A stretch of 64,000 bases of DNA from Dirofilaria immitis (Eukaryota; Nematoda; Chromadorea; Rhabditida; Onchocercidae): the NCBI GenBank assembly GCA_024305405.1, contig JAKNDB010000068.1:4654001-4718000 (forward strand). The letters are read 5' to 3'. Position 1 is the first letter of the stretch. The number at the start of each line of letters is the position of its first letter. Of this stretch, positions 1-12,147 are shown piece after piece. A program made the position numbers and the translations under genes. The notes under the pieces are model-generated. The model was not told where the DNA came from. It was given only the letters and a program-made list of their open reading frames with translations, and made no database searches.

Positions 1-242
1 TGTAAATATGCTGTGGCAAGAGATTACAACATAATACCGAGAATTCTCGATACTTTTATATTATTAATTGTCTTATATAATATGTATAGTACTGCAGAGA
101 ATGAGCAAACTTTGGGATTCACTTTTAAAAGATAAATAATTGATTAAATGTAATCAGCCAAATGCATCGTTTTGCAATATTTTCTGCAAGCAAAATTAAT
201 CAAATGCAATAAAATCAATAAAATTAATTCATAAAATTTGAC

Positions 243-3200
243 CATTTTGGATGAGCAAATCGATAACATTATCATGATTATTGCATGCTGCAGATCGTAA
301 TGCATTCCATTGTTGTGGATCGACATAATTAGCCGCTTGCGGATTGGTTTGCAATATCAACTTGCAAATATCTGCATGTCCACGACTAGATGCTGCAATT
401 AGTCCTGAGCATAGTTCACCAAAACTTACTTCATCCAACAAATTTATAACACTTGTCGAGTCACCGGATGTACAAGCGAATACAAAATCATGCTGAAATG
501 ATTTGATATATATGGCAAAATTGGCGGAATGGAATTCAATTAAGAATTTTCAGAACTTTTAAAAAATCATTTCCGATTCCTAAAAGTAATTTTCTTTTTT
601 ATTTTGATATTATAATAATTTTCAACTTGACTAATTGTTTATTTGTTTTTAAAATTTAAAATATATTTCTGGAAATGATCCATTGAAATGAATGAATGAG
701 AAATATTTCGAAGATTGGATAATGAAATATTTTCACATCATTAATTAATTTCAGAAATTATTAATGAATGTTTAATTTGTGATATGTTAAATTTCGACAT
801 GCTTTTTCTGAAATACCGCGCGATGATATATAGCATCAATTAAGCCTAATTAGCAACATTTCTTTTCAACCGTTCATTTCAATCTATTCTTCGAATCCAT
901 CAATGTAGGCGATAGAAAGTTTGAAATAAATCATCGTGATAATAAATTCTATTAAGAGACATTTGCGTCACATTAAATCTCTTGAGAAATCTCAATATCA
1001 ACTCAGCAAAGATCTTTATTCGAGAATTTAATGAAGTAAAAAATACATAAGCTTATTTCTAGCAAATATTTCATACATAATATATTGCTAAGAAAAGTTC
1101 AACAAAAATAAAAATCGATCGATTATTATTAATCAATCTATTAATATTTTAAAAATCCTAAAGTTAATACAATTCAAATAAATTGTTTGATCTTTTCTTA
1201 AATGTAAATTATTCAATTTACTGTTTGCAATGTAAAGTGAATTGATGGCTTAAGTGATAATTTATCTTACGACAGTACCTTTTATTTGATAAGTTAATTC
1301 CATTCATGATAATCTGATAATTGTGCAATAAATGAAAAAAGAAGAAATATTATTTTGATAAAATATATTTCAAAAATTTTTTACTTTTTACTTATAAAAT
1401 TTTTCGATTGTTTAGCGCAGTCATTTGCACTCATTTGAATTGAATGAATAAATGAAAAATGTATGAATTTTTTTCAAAAGTCATACTATTTGAGTGTTCA
1501 ATGATTTTATTGATTTTATCCTATCGATTATTATTGGATATCGATCAATATGTCATATCAGTTTATTTATTATTTGAATTTTTGAAAATAAACTTTTAAT
1601 GATTTTCATTAATCTAACATGCATAATTTTACAGTAATATATCTCAATCACTGCTTCAATTTAATAAATCATTGCCATCATTTCATAAATTACTTTATTC
1701 CGACAAATAACAATCAGCCTTTTTCCTATCCAATCGACAATTATAATATTTAATATTCATTCATTACGATATTCAATTTTTGTCATAGAATAAATTAAGA
1801 TGAATGACGAAAATTTCTCTAGCATTAATTAAGTTTAATTATGCTTTGATTTTCAAATAATAAAATTTAACATTAAATAGTTCAAAGATTTTGAAATTAG
1901 AAATTTTCAAATGGATTATAAGAAAAATTAATTTTTATTATTAAATGACAACAATTTTGTCAAAAAATTGCTGACCATATTTTCTTTTTATCAAATTTTT
2001 AGATTCAAATTAGAATCAAAAATTATTTAACTAATTTCTCTTCCATTTCATAATATCAATTTTGCTCGCAAAATTAATGATTGTTTATTAAATTTGAGCA
2101 TTTTCAAATAAATTTCAATTTTATTCAAAGTAGTTTAAGTAGAATTTAAATAATAAACTTTATGTCCATTTCTCTCTTAGCCAATAATCACAGTAATAAA
2201 TAAATGCTTAAACAATCACTTAGCAATTTAGGATTAAGCCAGTAAAAGGAGAAAAGTCCTCGGCCACTTGCAGGTCCAATTTCAAGTCTATCCATATCTT
2301 ACAGGCTTAGTCCATTAATCCTCCTTTTCCTCAATCTCCTATTACACAACAATAAATTCAGCAAATAGTAAAAGATTAATGCGAAATGTCCACTTCATCA
2401 GTTATTCAATTTTCCATTAAAATCAAAAATTAATTTCAATTTTCTTGAAAAATTCAATAAAATTTCAAAAAGGTCAAATGGAACATAAATTTCATTTTTA
2501 AATTTCAAATTTTAAAAATATAATAATAACAAAAACTCTTTTTTCTTCTTCCTTTGAAGCAAATTTTAATAATAATAATAGCTTAATAAATTTCAAGATC
2601 TTTTATTATTTATACCCAAGTAAAACAATAAGCTAAATTTAATGATTTATCGATTCCTAAAACAATAATAATAATAATAATACCTTTTGTTGGCGATAAT
2701 CCAAAATAATTGCACCTGCTTTAACTAATAAATCAGTGGTCATATAATCAAATACGGGACATTTAAGTTCGATCATATCAGCACCGAATTCACGTAATAT
2801 CCTAATTCGATCCAAATAATGCAATTCTGAAATTTTTTTAAATTCTCTACAAATAATATTCAAAAATTACTTAAGCATATAAAGGATTACTTTAAAGAAG
2901 ATGAAATTTTATTGATATTAAAGGATAAAAAAATAAGATAAGATTAAAAATTGAGCATTAAAATTTGATCAATATGAATCTATCTTCATTCTCGATCATC
3001 AAAATTAATTCAAACTGAGAATGAACAACCGAATTCGCCAAAAAGCAGTGTGGAAAAAGGAAAATCATAAGTACATGGATAAATCTTGAATAATCATTTT
3101 TGTTTATTTGTTATTCTATCCTTTGAACATACCGCCAGAATGAGCCAAATGATATGCAAATTCGATAAGTGTCTGTAAAGTATCGCAACCCGTTCGTTGA

Positions 3201-6200
3201 ATAAATTGTGCCCATAGAGCATGACCTTCTTCGCATTCATCATTCATGAAACGTTCACGCCATGCACCACTTAGGATTAGTGGATCACTACATTCCAGAA
3301 TTGGCTCACATTCTCGTAAATCCGCTTCTACCAAATTCGTTGGACGATTAGCTGTCAGTACTGTTGCGGCAATTAGACGTTGTCGAGATGGTGGACGACG
3401 ACTTGTAGCTATTAACCGTAAATATAGATTTAGATGGGTAGGTAATTCCGATTCCATTGCCCTCAGAAGCGCCGAAACACCTTTCGGAAATGACTGGCCA
3501 TCATGTGGAAGAATAACCAAGTCATTATCAGATGATCGTGAAGTTGATGGTAAAGTGAGTAAATTCGCTTTTAAAGCTCGAGAATATTGCGAAACATAAA
3601 ACCAAGAACCCTGAAATATCTTATTGCATAATTCAAACTATTTAAGGACAGAATATTTCTTAATGAAAGTTTAAAAAGATATCAAAATATTACTAACTAA
3701 TTTCATCACTTTATATTATTTTTCTGAAAAAAATTGCAAAAAATTCTTAAATTCAGTGTAGAATTTAAATATAAAAGAATTGCACTAGCCTGGCAACATT
3801 CAAATATGCTATCAGAATCAATTTGTGGAAGTTTTTCATGGATAAAATCGATTAGTTCATCGGGATTCTCATCAATATTAAGAACAAGGAAACGATCGAA
3901 TTTCTTCCACTCATTCCCACTCAATGTTCGTGATGTTACAATTAATTTTAGCCAACATGGCAACATTTTTGTCATCTGTAAAAATTTTCATTTTCAAATT
4001 TATCAATGCTTAATCTTTGCTAAACTTTTTTATAATTTCCCATTTCTACAAATATCTTCCGACATTAAATAATTCCTGACATTTTAGAGGAAAAAGTATG
4101 AATGTTGTTGTCATAAAATTGAAATAAAAAGGAATTTTCTTTTTATTTTATTTGATAATTTCATTTCATAAATTTTGCTTAATAAATTTTAATGAAAATT
4201 CAACAGCACAATATGGATACCTTTTCTCAAATTAAATTAATATATATATGTGTATGTATATTAGGAAAAAAAACTATTGAAGGATAGATTAAAGTAATCG
4301 TTTGTCTTACATTTCAAATAATCTGAAATGATTTTGCGAAATTTATTCTATTTCCCATTAGAAAATTAAATTATCTCAATGAAAATATATATATATTTAT
4401 AGCAATTTCAAATCTTTAATATTACAATTCTTATAAAATTAGATTTTATAAATTTTAATTTCAATCAAAAGTATCGCTATTTTCTCTCTCTTATGTGATA
4501 TTAATTGATACAATGAAATAAAATTCTATAATTTATAAATCATTAAATCATTCCAATCTCTCTCCTTTCTTTCTCCCTTCCTCTTTCTCCCTCCCGCTTT
4601 CTCTCTTTGAAATATGAAATGATTTGTAAAATAATCATTCCGTCTTTTCCTTCTCTTTCTTTCTCTTTCCTCTCTCTATTTCCCTCTCTTTAATATTTGA
4701 AATAATCACTGGGGATAAAAAGATATGAAAATCAGAAAATTATTGTTTCAAAAAAGAGAGAAAGAAAGAGATTTAGCAAAAATTATGTAAAATTTAAGAT
4801 TTCATTTTTATTATAAATTCATTTTATAATAATTACATTCTTTGGAATTCTGTTATTCTTTTTATTCTTTCATTCCAATTTCATTTCATTTTAAAATTCT
4901 ATTCAATTTTCTATCCTTTCTAAATGTATTCTATTCTATTTTATTTAAATTCTATTGAGATTCAATATCAAAGTTTTAATTATATTCCAATTTTAATTTA
5001 TTCTATTTTATTCGAATTTCATTTTAATTCGTAATTTGAAATTATCATTAATTAATTAAGAAGCAAATTATGTAAGACATAAACTATCGTTGTCGCAAAA
5101 TGGATATATGGTTAGCAATATAATGTGCTTTACATCTGCGTAATTCGGATAAGTGAAAAGAACGGATAGGATCATTAATTATTAGCAAAGATAGAATTTA
5201 CAGACTAATTAATTACTATTAGTCGGTCGAATAGATCGTCAAAGAGCAACAAATGTTGTATCATTTCTATGCAAAAAATGTAACATTCTATTGTATCAAA
5301 TTGTAAACAATAAGTAATTACATAATATTGGAAATCGTTCATCGATCAATCAATTAGTGATTTGAAAAAAATTGATTTCATCAAATTTTCTATGAAATTT
5401 TGATACTCTAAAGCCAAAAAAATATAAGATTTTATTAAATTTAGCAAATTTAATTTAAGTATATGATTTCATTTTTAAATATGAATTTTTCTTCTTATCC
5501 AGCTTGCACAAAATTAATAAAAATATTCAAAAAATAAAAATTCTCTCTGACAACAAATGACAATTCAAGGAATGAAACTTTTCATCAAATGTCATATCGA
5601 ATAATAAATTAGAGGAGTACTTTGTCATTTCAGGTATTATTACTACGCTATCGTTTCTTTTGAAGTGCCATTTTTGAATATAATTAGGGTACGATACTAA
5701 TTATAGTTCATCATTCATATTATTGAAGCAAAATAATGATAATGTAATTTAATCATTCAATATAAATGAAAAAGTCGCAAAGGTCAAAGGTGCTTTTTTT
5801 CTTTTTTTTCTCTCTCGCACAACTCTTTGTAGCAATAATTGTAGTTCATTTAACCGATTTATATATGTTGTTGTATTTACGAACAACTGTGTAAAACATT
5901 TCATTTGTATCATTCACTTTAGTAAAATATTACACTAAATAATTTTTAAATAATTCGAATTAAATTTCTTGCAAATATATAATTTTATAATAATTTCTTC
6001 AAATCCTTCCATTTATTTTATTCTTTTAAATATTTAAGTTTGCAATGAAAATTGAAAACTTTCTCGAGAATATTCGCTTTTCTAAACAAAAGCAGATTGA
6101 AAGAGAAAAACAAATAAATAAGAAAAAAATTTTGGAAGAAAAAAATGGCTAACTGAAATGATTTGAATAGATAAGAGTGTAAAGAGAGATGGAAGGAATA

Positions 6201-6367
6201 CTAATAGTTATTTAAAAAATTTTTTTTTTACTTTTTCTTTCCTCTTTTGAGATAATTGATGAGTGATATATTTTGGTATCGTTGGAAAAGAAGAGCAAAT
6301 CACTGCCAGTTTTCATATTTTCGTTTGTTCTACAATAATGCTAATAACAATAATAAAATTGGTAATA

Positions 6368-6438
<71 letters not shown>

Positions 6439-9400
6439 CGTAACAGTATCAGCAATAATAATAATAATAATAATAATAAATAATAATAATAATAATAATA
6501 GCAATAAAAATATTTATAGATTAATTTCAAAAAAATAATAAAAATTAGTGTGTAATTTTATTTGATGTTTTCATATTTGTTTACAAATAACACATTTGAA
6601 TCTTTTAACTTACTTTTCTTAGTTTGAATTGATCTATAAATATTATTTCCTAAGAAAAAAATAAAAATAAAGTAATTAAAATAAAGAATTGAAATATTGG
6701 AAAAAAAAACTTTAAAATTCGCTTTAATTATACATATCTTAGATGTTATAATAATTTTTCAATTTTAATTTCTTCTTCTAATCATTCGTAATTTGATTAT
6801 CATTTATCGGAAAAATGAATTTTTAAATTTGAAAATTAAAATATTTTTTTCTAATGCTTTGCTACCTCTCTTCCAATAGATTTAGTATGTATTATTAATT
6901 TCTTTTGAAAAATAATCGCAAGATGTAAAAGAAAAAAAAATATTCGTAAAGAAAGGTAAGGGAAAGGTAGGAATGAAAGATGTCAACGATAAGATCTTAA
7001 TAAATACCAAATGGTCGATGATTAAAATTGTTAAGAATAAGGCGCATTTGGCCCTTGCATTATTTTTAATTGATAAATTGTCCTTGATAAATCATTTTTT
7101 TGCAAAGAATAACAGTAAAGATAGATAGCTTAAAATGATTAAACATTCTGGCAATGCTTATCACTGCATAGATAATGATAAATTATCTTTCATAAACAAA
7201 ACTTTACTGTTTGAGGAATTTAAAAACCCTTGAAACTTTACTATGGTTGAATTAATTAATATTCATATTTTTCTTTTGTTGCTATCTTTCTCATTGTTAT
7301 TTGATATGTTAAAATGAAATGATTATTATGATCAAATTATTTTTTAAAAATTTTGAAGAATTAGTAAAAAATTTTATAAATTTTAAATTATTTTTTTTTA
7401 CCTGAATAATTAATGGAATAATTTCTTTCTGAATTCCATCGATCAATATGAACGATGATACTTTAGGTGTCGGGAGTGATTGAAGTGGTTTGATTAAGAA
7501 ATGATGCAATGCACTACTCTGCAAAATATAATTACAGGAAATAAATTTTCATAATATTTATTAATAATATACCTTTATAATTCAAATATTTCTTTCAACT
7601 TCCTTTTCTTTTCCTTTCCCTTCTATCTCTGTTGCTTAAATTTTCTAAGTTTCATTTTATTGAAATTGTTCAACACTTTCGATGTTGGAAAGATAGAGAG
7701 AGAGAGGGAAAGAGAGAGAAGGAGAGAGAGAAGGAGAGAGGGAGAGGGAAATGGAGAGGGAGAGAGAGAGGAGAGAGAGAGACGGCTTATAAATCGATCA
7801 ATGATTAAACAGTGTTGCATCAAATTTCTCGTTATTTATATGTGTGTAAGCGAATAAGAATGTTGCCAAGTTGGCTAAAATTGAATTCAATTAAACCAAA
7901 GATATTTCATTCTGATTGAATGTGAAATTGTAATTAAATATGAATCAGCAATTGGTGAGAATTTTTAATTTAATTCCAACTAAACTCTAGAAATAAGTTC
8001 TAATTAATTTATAATTGTTAATGTTCGATTTGTTCTATTAGTTAAATATTTCAAATTTAAATAATTGAACTTTTATTCAATTCCAAATAATTTTTAGAGA
8101 AAATAACTTCCAATAAATTCAATATTTAACTAATAGAGTAGCGCTGTTTTTTCTCGAAAATCTCAACTACTTGATTGACAAGTAGGAAAAAGTAAAACAG
8201 ATTGTTAATGTTCGAGAAATGATTGGATAAGCAACGAACATATTCATCTGAGGATGAAGAAAAGCAATTGACCAGCGGATAAGAAGTTACTAAGTAAATA
8301 AACAACTAATCGAAGTCACGGATAGCTAAGCTAAACAAATAAAGGTAATGGAAAAAAATGACCATACCTGATGTGCTAGAAAGGTAATTGATGCAAGTTT
8401 AGGTATGACTAAATTCGGAAAACGATTGACAAGTTGCCAAGCGATATTACGTAAAACGGTTCCACTTTCCAAAGATTCTGGATCAATCTTGGTGCAATAA
8501 TGTATCGCTGCTAGTTGTGATTCATTTTCCAGCTATAATTAGAATTTTAAATTTATAGCACACTTTACTAAATAATTAATAAACATACAGGTATTATCGA
8601 TAAATTAAATTTAATGAGACTTCGAATCGACAATTAATCACTAATAATCCAATCACATTTAATGTGTTATTTCTTCTTGGCTATCACGCATCAATGAATA
8701 CATCAAAAGAAGCCAAGTAGCAAGTAATTACTTATTAACCATTTTTGTCATCATGAAATTAATTGACTAATTATTTGGTCGCAGTGAGCCATTAGCCAAG
8801 CTATTAATGACAAGGAATTTAATTAATCTAATGATGCCTCTCTCGCCCAATTTGAATATGTTGTCGGATAATCTATCTGATGGCCGAAATGAAAAGTCAT
8901 ACGAAATTTACGACTTCATCAGACATTTCAGACAGTTTGATAAACTGTTAGGTAGAATTCCCGATTTTCCGAATTAGACAAATGAATTATTTTCGGCATG
9001 TATTATGCAGGAATGGGAAGTTGTAAAAATATTGTTGGAATAATTTCAACAAAATCGATTTATTAAAATTCGAGAACGAAGTAATGCTTTTAGTATTAGC
9101 AAATTACATATACTTCAATTAGCAAATTTCGGGCATTGTTATATTATTTTTACTTCTTTTTCTAATAAAAAAGAAATGCAGTGTTTTATTCAACTTTTTA
9201 AGTTTTGAAATGAGGATAATTTGATTTATGATATACTATTATAAACAATGTTCAGATCGATTTATCTAATATAATTGATTTTTTTTAATAATTTTAAAAA
9301 TTATTAATGGAAAAGTAGTCCAAAGAGCGATTTTTCTTCTTTGTAATAATTAAAAATTATTTTAGCAAATTTTCTTCTCAATTTTCTGACCTTTTCCTAT

Positions 9401-10939
9401 TTTTTTATTAATGAAAAAAAAAAACAGTATGAATTTTAAAATTTAATTAAACAAAGAGCAGCTGTAAATGTAATATTTTTATTAATTAGAATAATCGAAT
9501 GATTCGAATTTCATCGAAAATTAAAATATACTTTTAAACTTTGGCCATTTTCTTTTTAGTTTAAATTGGCAAAAATCAGCAATATGTATTATAGATTAAA
9601 TGAATGATGAGAAAGGACAAAAAAGATTGAAAAAGATATTTGCCTAACAGCCGGTTCATGTTTTTATTTGTTGATATTTTCAAGATAAAAGAGAGAGAGA
9701 GAGAGAGAGAAAGAGATGGAAAAAGAAGATCGGTTTTAGCTATCCGAATCTGGTTTTAACTAATCAAAAAATTGAATCGAATCATCCAATTTTTTTCTTC
9801 TGTTTCATTTTTTTTTATTTCATATTTTCCTTTCTTCCTCTCATCATATCATTATTACGTATATATATATATATATCTTTTATCTATAGGAATAGGAAAG
9901 CGCAATAAATAAAAATAATGCGCTTTGAATGCGACAATGCCGCTAATCCGACAATGATAAGAAAACTTCTAATTTTGCTAAAATGATTTATTTTACAATA
10001 ATAATAAATATCTCGTTGTTGTTGTTGTTGTTGCGTCATTATTATCATTAAATTGATAATTTGTTGGATTTTTAAATTATCGATTATTTGAAATGATTCA
10101 ATTGAATAATTAAATAAATGATTGATTGATTGATTATTTTTATGAAATATGTTTGTTTAATTGCTAATATTTTTGGTAATACAAATTACCTATTTCCTAT
10201 ACAATTGTACGAAATTTGATATGTTCGTGAATTAACTCTGCACGATGCTTTGAAGGAGGATTGTTCGAAAGATTGTAAAATATTTTATGACCTTTCATGG
10301 CCTATAACAGCGATAAAAAGAAATGGCAAAAATTTTCATCAATTTTCACATCTCATCTGACTATCCTTAAAAACATTCACCTGTCAAGTATATTCTTGGC
10401 TAAATAATATCAATCATTTTTAATTCTTTTTTTGGCATTTTGATTTTTAAGCATTTTTAGGTTCTCGATTGATCAATTATTTTAAAAGCATGAGCTGTAG
10501 AATAGATGGGAGAAGTCGAGAAATGGACAAATTTAGAAGAGATATCGGTTAAATGAGAGAGCAAATAGGAGAAAGAATAATAAACAAAAATTTGAAATTA
10601 GAATAATTAACTTTTTCAACTAACTCTATCAGTATGATTTCATCAAATTAGCTCTAATTTTAAGAAAATTATGATCGAAGCATTGATATTTAAATGATAA
10701 TATTGATTGAATAATTGCAGACGGAATTATTTCATACTATTTCTCAAATTAATCATTACTTTACAATCAATTAATTTTTGAAGTTTCAATTTTTAACTAA
10801 CCGATTTAGCAAAAATAGTTTTCCCGCTATATGCCGCTCCAACAATCAATAGCGGTTGATTAGAATGTTCAAGCCAATGTTGAAGATATTTTCGTGATTC
10901 ATTCCGTTCCATCATTTTCACCAGATTCTTCTCTTTCAT
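243..10939 (-). CDS. TANC: TANC/rolling-pebbles-like scaffold protein: STAND NTPase plus ankyrin repeats (partial, continues beyond the left edge)
   Basis: Seven exons on the minus strand, all joining in phase: 10802-10939, 8368-8532, 7402-7518, 3790-3975, 3133-3610, 2684-2826 and 243-492. Exon 1 carries a Walker A loop (GAAYSGKT) and exon 3 a Walker B-like strand (FILIDGIQ). Exon 4 has PCWLKLIVTSRT, very close to the P-loop domain of vertebrate TANC1/2. Exon 5 ends with the segment that in TANC leads into the ankyrin array (AYHLAHSGGMF). Exons 6-7 read as degenerate ankyrin repeats (CSGLIAASSRGHADICKLIL). In flies and vertebrates these proteins are cytoplasmic scaffolds at postsynaptic sites or in myoblast fusion; that role is inferred here. 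The first ATG (10939) has an in-frame stop just upstream, but the N-terminal disordered part of TANC is missing, so more 5' exons probably exist. Exon 4 ends at CAG|gctagt, a possible GC donor. Introns reach 3.4 kb. ANKRD50-type proteins are the main alternative. Confidence 0.82.
2228..2332. other. Small inverted-repeat patch with higher GC than its surroundings
   Basis: AGGATTAA at 2230-2237 pairs with TTAATCCT at 2315-2322, and AAGCC at 2236-2240 with GGCTT at 2304-2308. The patch lies in the intron between the last two TANC exons seen here. It resembles a 7-bp acceptor stem, but no D, anticodon or T arm fits, so it is not called as a tRNA. Function unknown. Confidence 0.3.
2660..2683. repeat. 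Short (AAT)n microsatellite
   Basis: About seven AAT units lie directly against the donor site of the TANC exon at 2684-2826, just inside the intron. Confidence 0.8.
4555..4690. repeat. Polypyrimidine (CT-rich) tracts
   Basis: Imperfect CT/CTTT stretches lie in the 3.4-kb TANC intron (3976-7401). Apart from low-complexity runs, the rest of that intron shows no coding signal. Confidence 0.7.
6362..6501. repeat. Long (AAT)n microsatellite
   Basis: About 140 bp of AAT repeats with a few interruptions (GAT, CGTAACAGTATCAGC). Poly-Asn, poly-Ile and poly-Leu reading frames here are by-products of the triplet repeat, not genes. It lies in a TANC intron. Confidence 0.95.
7691..7782. repeat. (GA)n microsatellite
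   Basis: GA dinucleotides with GGA interruptions in the TANC intron between the exons at 7402-7518 and 8368-8532. Confidence 0.92.
9691..9713. repeat. (GA)n microsatellite
   Basis: Short pure GA run within the 2.3-kb TANC intron 8533-10801. That intron also holds an (AT)n run near 9858-9876 and (GTT)n at 10015-10033, and shows no coding signal. Confidence 0.9.
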
Positions 10940-11094
10940 ATTATCATTCGAATCATTTTAAATTCATTCGACAGGAAATTAACGTAAAAAAAATACATAT
11001 ATATATATATGTATATATCTAAAAAGTTATGAATTATTCAAATAAAATTAAATTTTAATCGAATTTCATCGTAATGTAAGAAATAATATGCAAA

Positions 11095-11122
11095 TATTAT
11101 TATTATTATTATTATTATTATT
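11095..11122. repeat. (ATT)n microsatellite
   Basis: About nine ATT units just upstream (on the minus strand) of the first TANC exon seen. Confidence 0.9.
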
Positions 11123-11258
11123 GAATGAATCAAAGTAATAAATACAATTAAAAATATATTTTAAAAGCAAACTTTTCCATTTCGATGCTGAAAAGAAAAA
11201 GCCAAAAGAAAAGAAAATGCGTTATAGACAATGACCAATTTCATTATTCCAGCTTAAC

Positions 11259-11342
11259 CTAGGCTCTGCTCTTTCTTGCCTTTAAATTGCTCTCTCCATT
11301 CCCTAAAGGCAACCAAGATTAGAGCAACTCAAACGAGCCTAG
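11259..11342. ncRNA. Candidate structured RNA: three nested stems
   Basis: CTAGGCTC (11259-11266) pairs with GAGCCTAG (11335-11342), TGCTCT (11267-11272) with AGAGCA (11321-11326), and TGCCTTTA (11277-11284) with TAAAGGCA (11304-11311). All three stems are perfect and properly nested, with a 19-nt apical loop. The patch is clearly less AT-rich than its surroundings. The strand cannot be decided from symmetry. It matches no RNA family I recognise; a fold-back repeat or an intronic element of TANC are alternatives. Confidence 0.35.
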
Positions 11343-11398
11343 CAATCCTTCATAGCCTTTGTCCTTAGTGATGCAAAACTGAAAATGATAGCAGAAAG

Positions 11399-11490
11399 GC
11401 AAGCAAAGAGAAGAAAGAAAGAGAAGGAGGGAGAAAGAGAGAAAAAGAGAGAAAGAGAAAGAAAGGAACAGAAAAAGGAAAAAGGGCGTA
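11399..11490. repeat. Purine-rich (GAAA/GAGA) tract
   Basis: Imperfect A/G-only run directly after the nested hairpin region. Low complexity only. Confidence 0.7.
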
Positions 11491-11751
11491 ATTAAACTAA
11501 ACTGAAAGAATTCTTCTTAATAATTAAAACTACCTGCTATTATTGCATAAATAATAGAAATTTATTACATCTATACTTAAATACATATCATAAATATAAT
11601 TCGTAATGAATATGTGGAAGTTCCATTTCCTTTTATTTAATAATTATTGAATGAAATACGATTGCTTTACAATAGAAACTATGAATACATATTTTAATTA
11701 CCTTTCTTCAATTCTAACAGTGTAAATATATTTGTCTGTATCTTTAACATG

Positions 11752-11875
11752 TATGTGGATGTGTATATATGTGTATACGTGTATGTGTGTATACATGTAC
11801 ATGTGTGTGTGTGTATATATGTATATGTATATATATATATGTGTGTGTGTGTGTGTGCGTGTGTGTGTGTGTGTG

Positions 11876-11911
<36 letters not shown>
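11752..11911. repeat. (TG)n / (TA)n microsatellite, first array
   Basis: TG/TA alternation becoming long pure TG runs. The many His-Thr and Val-Cys reading frames are artefacts of the dinucleotide repeat. It is separated from a second TG array by about 100 bp of ordinary sequence. Confidence 0.95.
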
Positions 11912-11913
<2 letters not shown>

Positions 11914-12013
11914 ATGTCCAATTATCTGATAGAGATGTAACAAGTTGAAGACGCAATTTGTACTCTGAAACAGGAGTAATATCAGAAGACGATGGAAATG
12001 GTTTATCAGTAAA

Positions 12014-12020
<7 letters not shown>

Positions 12021-12078
<58 letters not shown>
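12021..12078. repeat. (TG)n microsatellite, second array
   Basis: Nearly pure TG repeat, about 58 bp, ending at TAGCC. Confidence 0.95.
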
Positions 12079-12080
<2 letters not shown>

Positions 12081-12147
12081 CCATTATCATATCAAGAAAA
12101 TCACATTTTGATAATATTGACAGTTGAATGGTAATAATTTGACACAA

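Noticed and set aside
2230..2322. tRNA gene
   Set aside because: Only an acceptor-like stem is present; no T-loop consensus, D arm or anticodon stem could be drawn.
3246..4072. Plus-strand frames opposite TANC exons
   Set aside because: They are antisense shadows of well-supported minus-strand exons.
6263..6538. Poly-Asn/Ile/Leu reading frames
   Set aside because: They are translations of the (AAT)n microsatellite in different frames and on both strands.
11694..12147. His-Thr and Val-Cys rich reading frames
   Set aside because: Produced by the TG dinucleotide arrays; only the short non-repeat island between them deserves notice.
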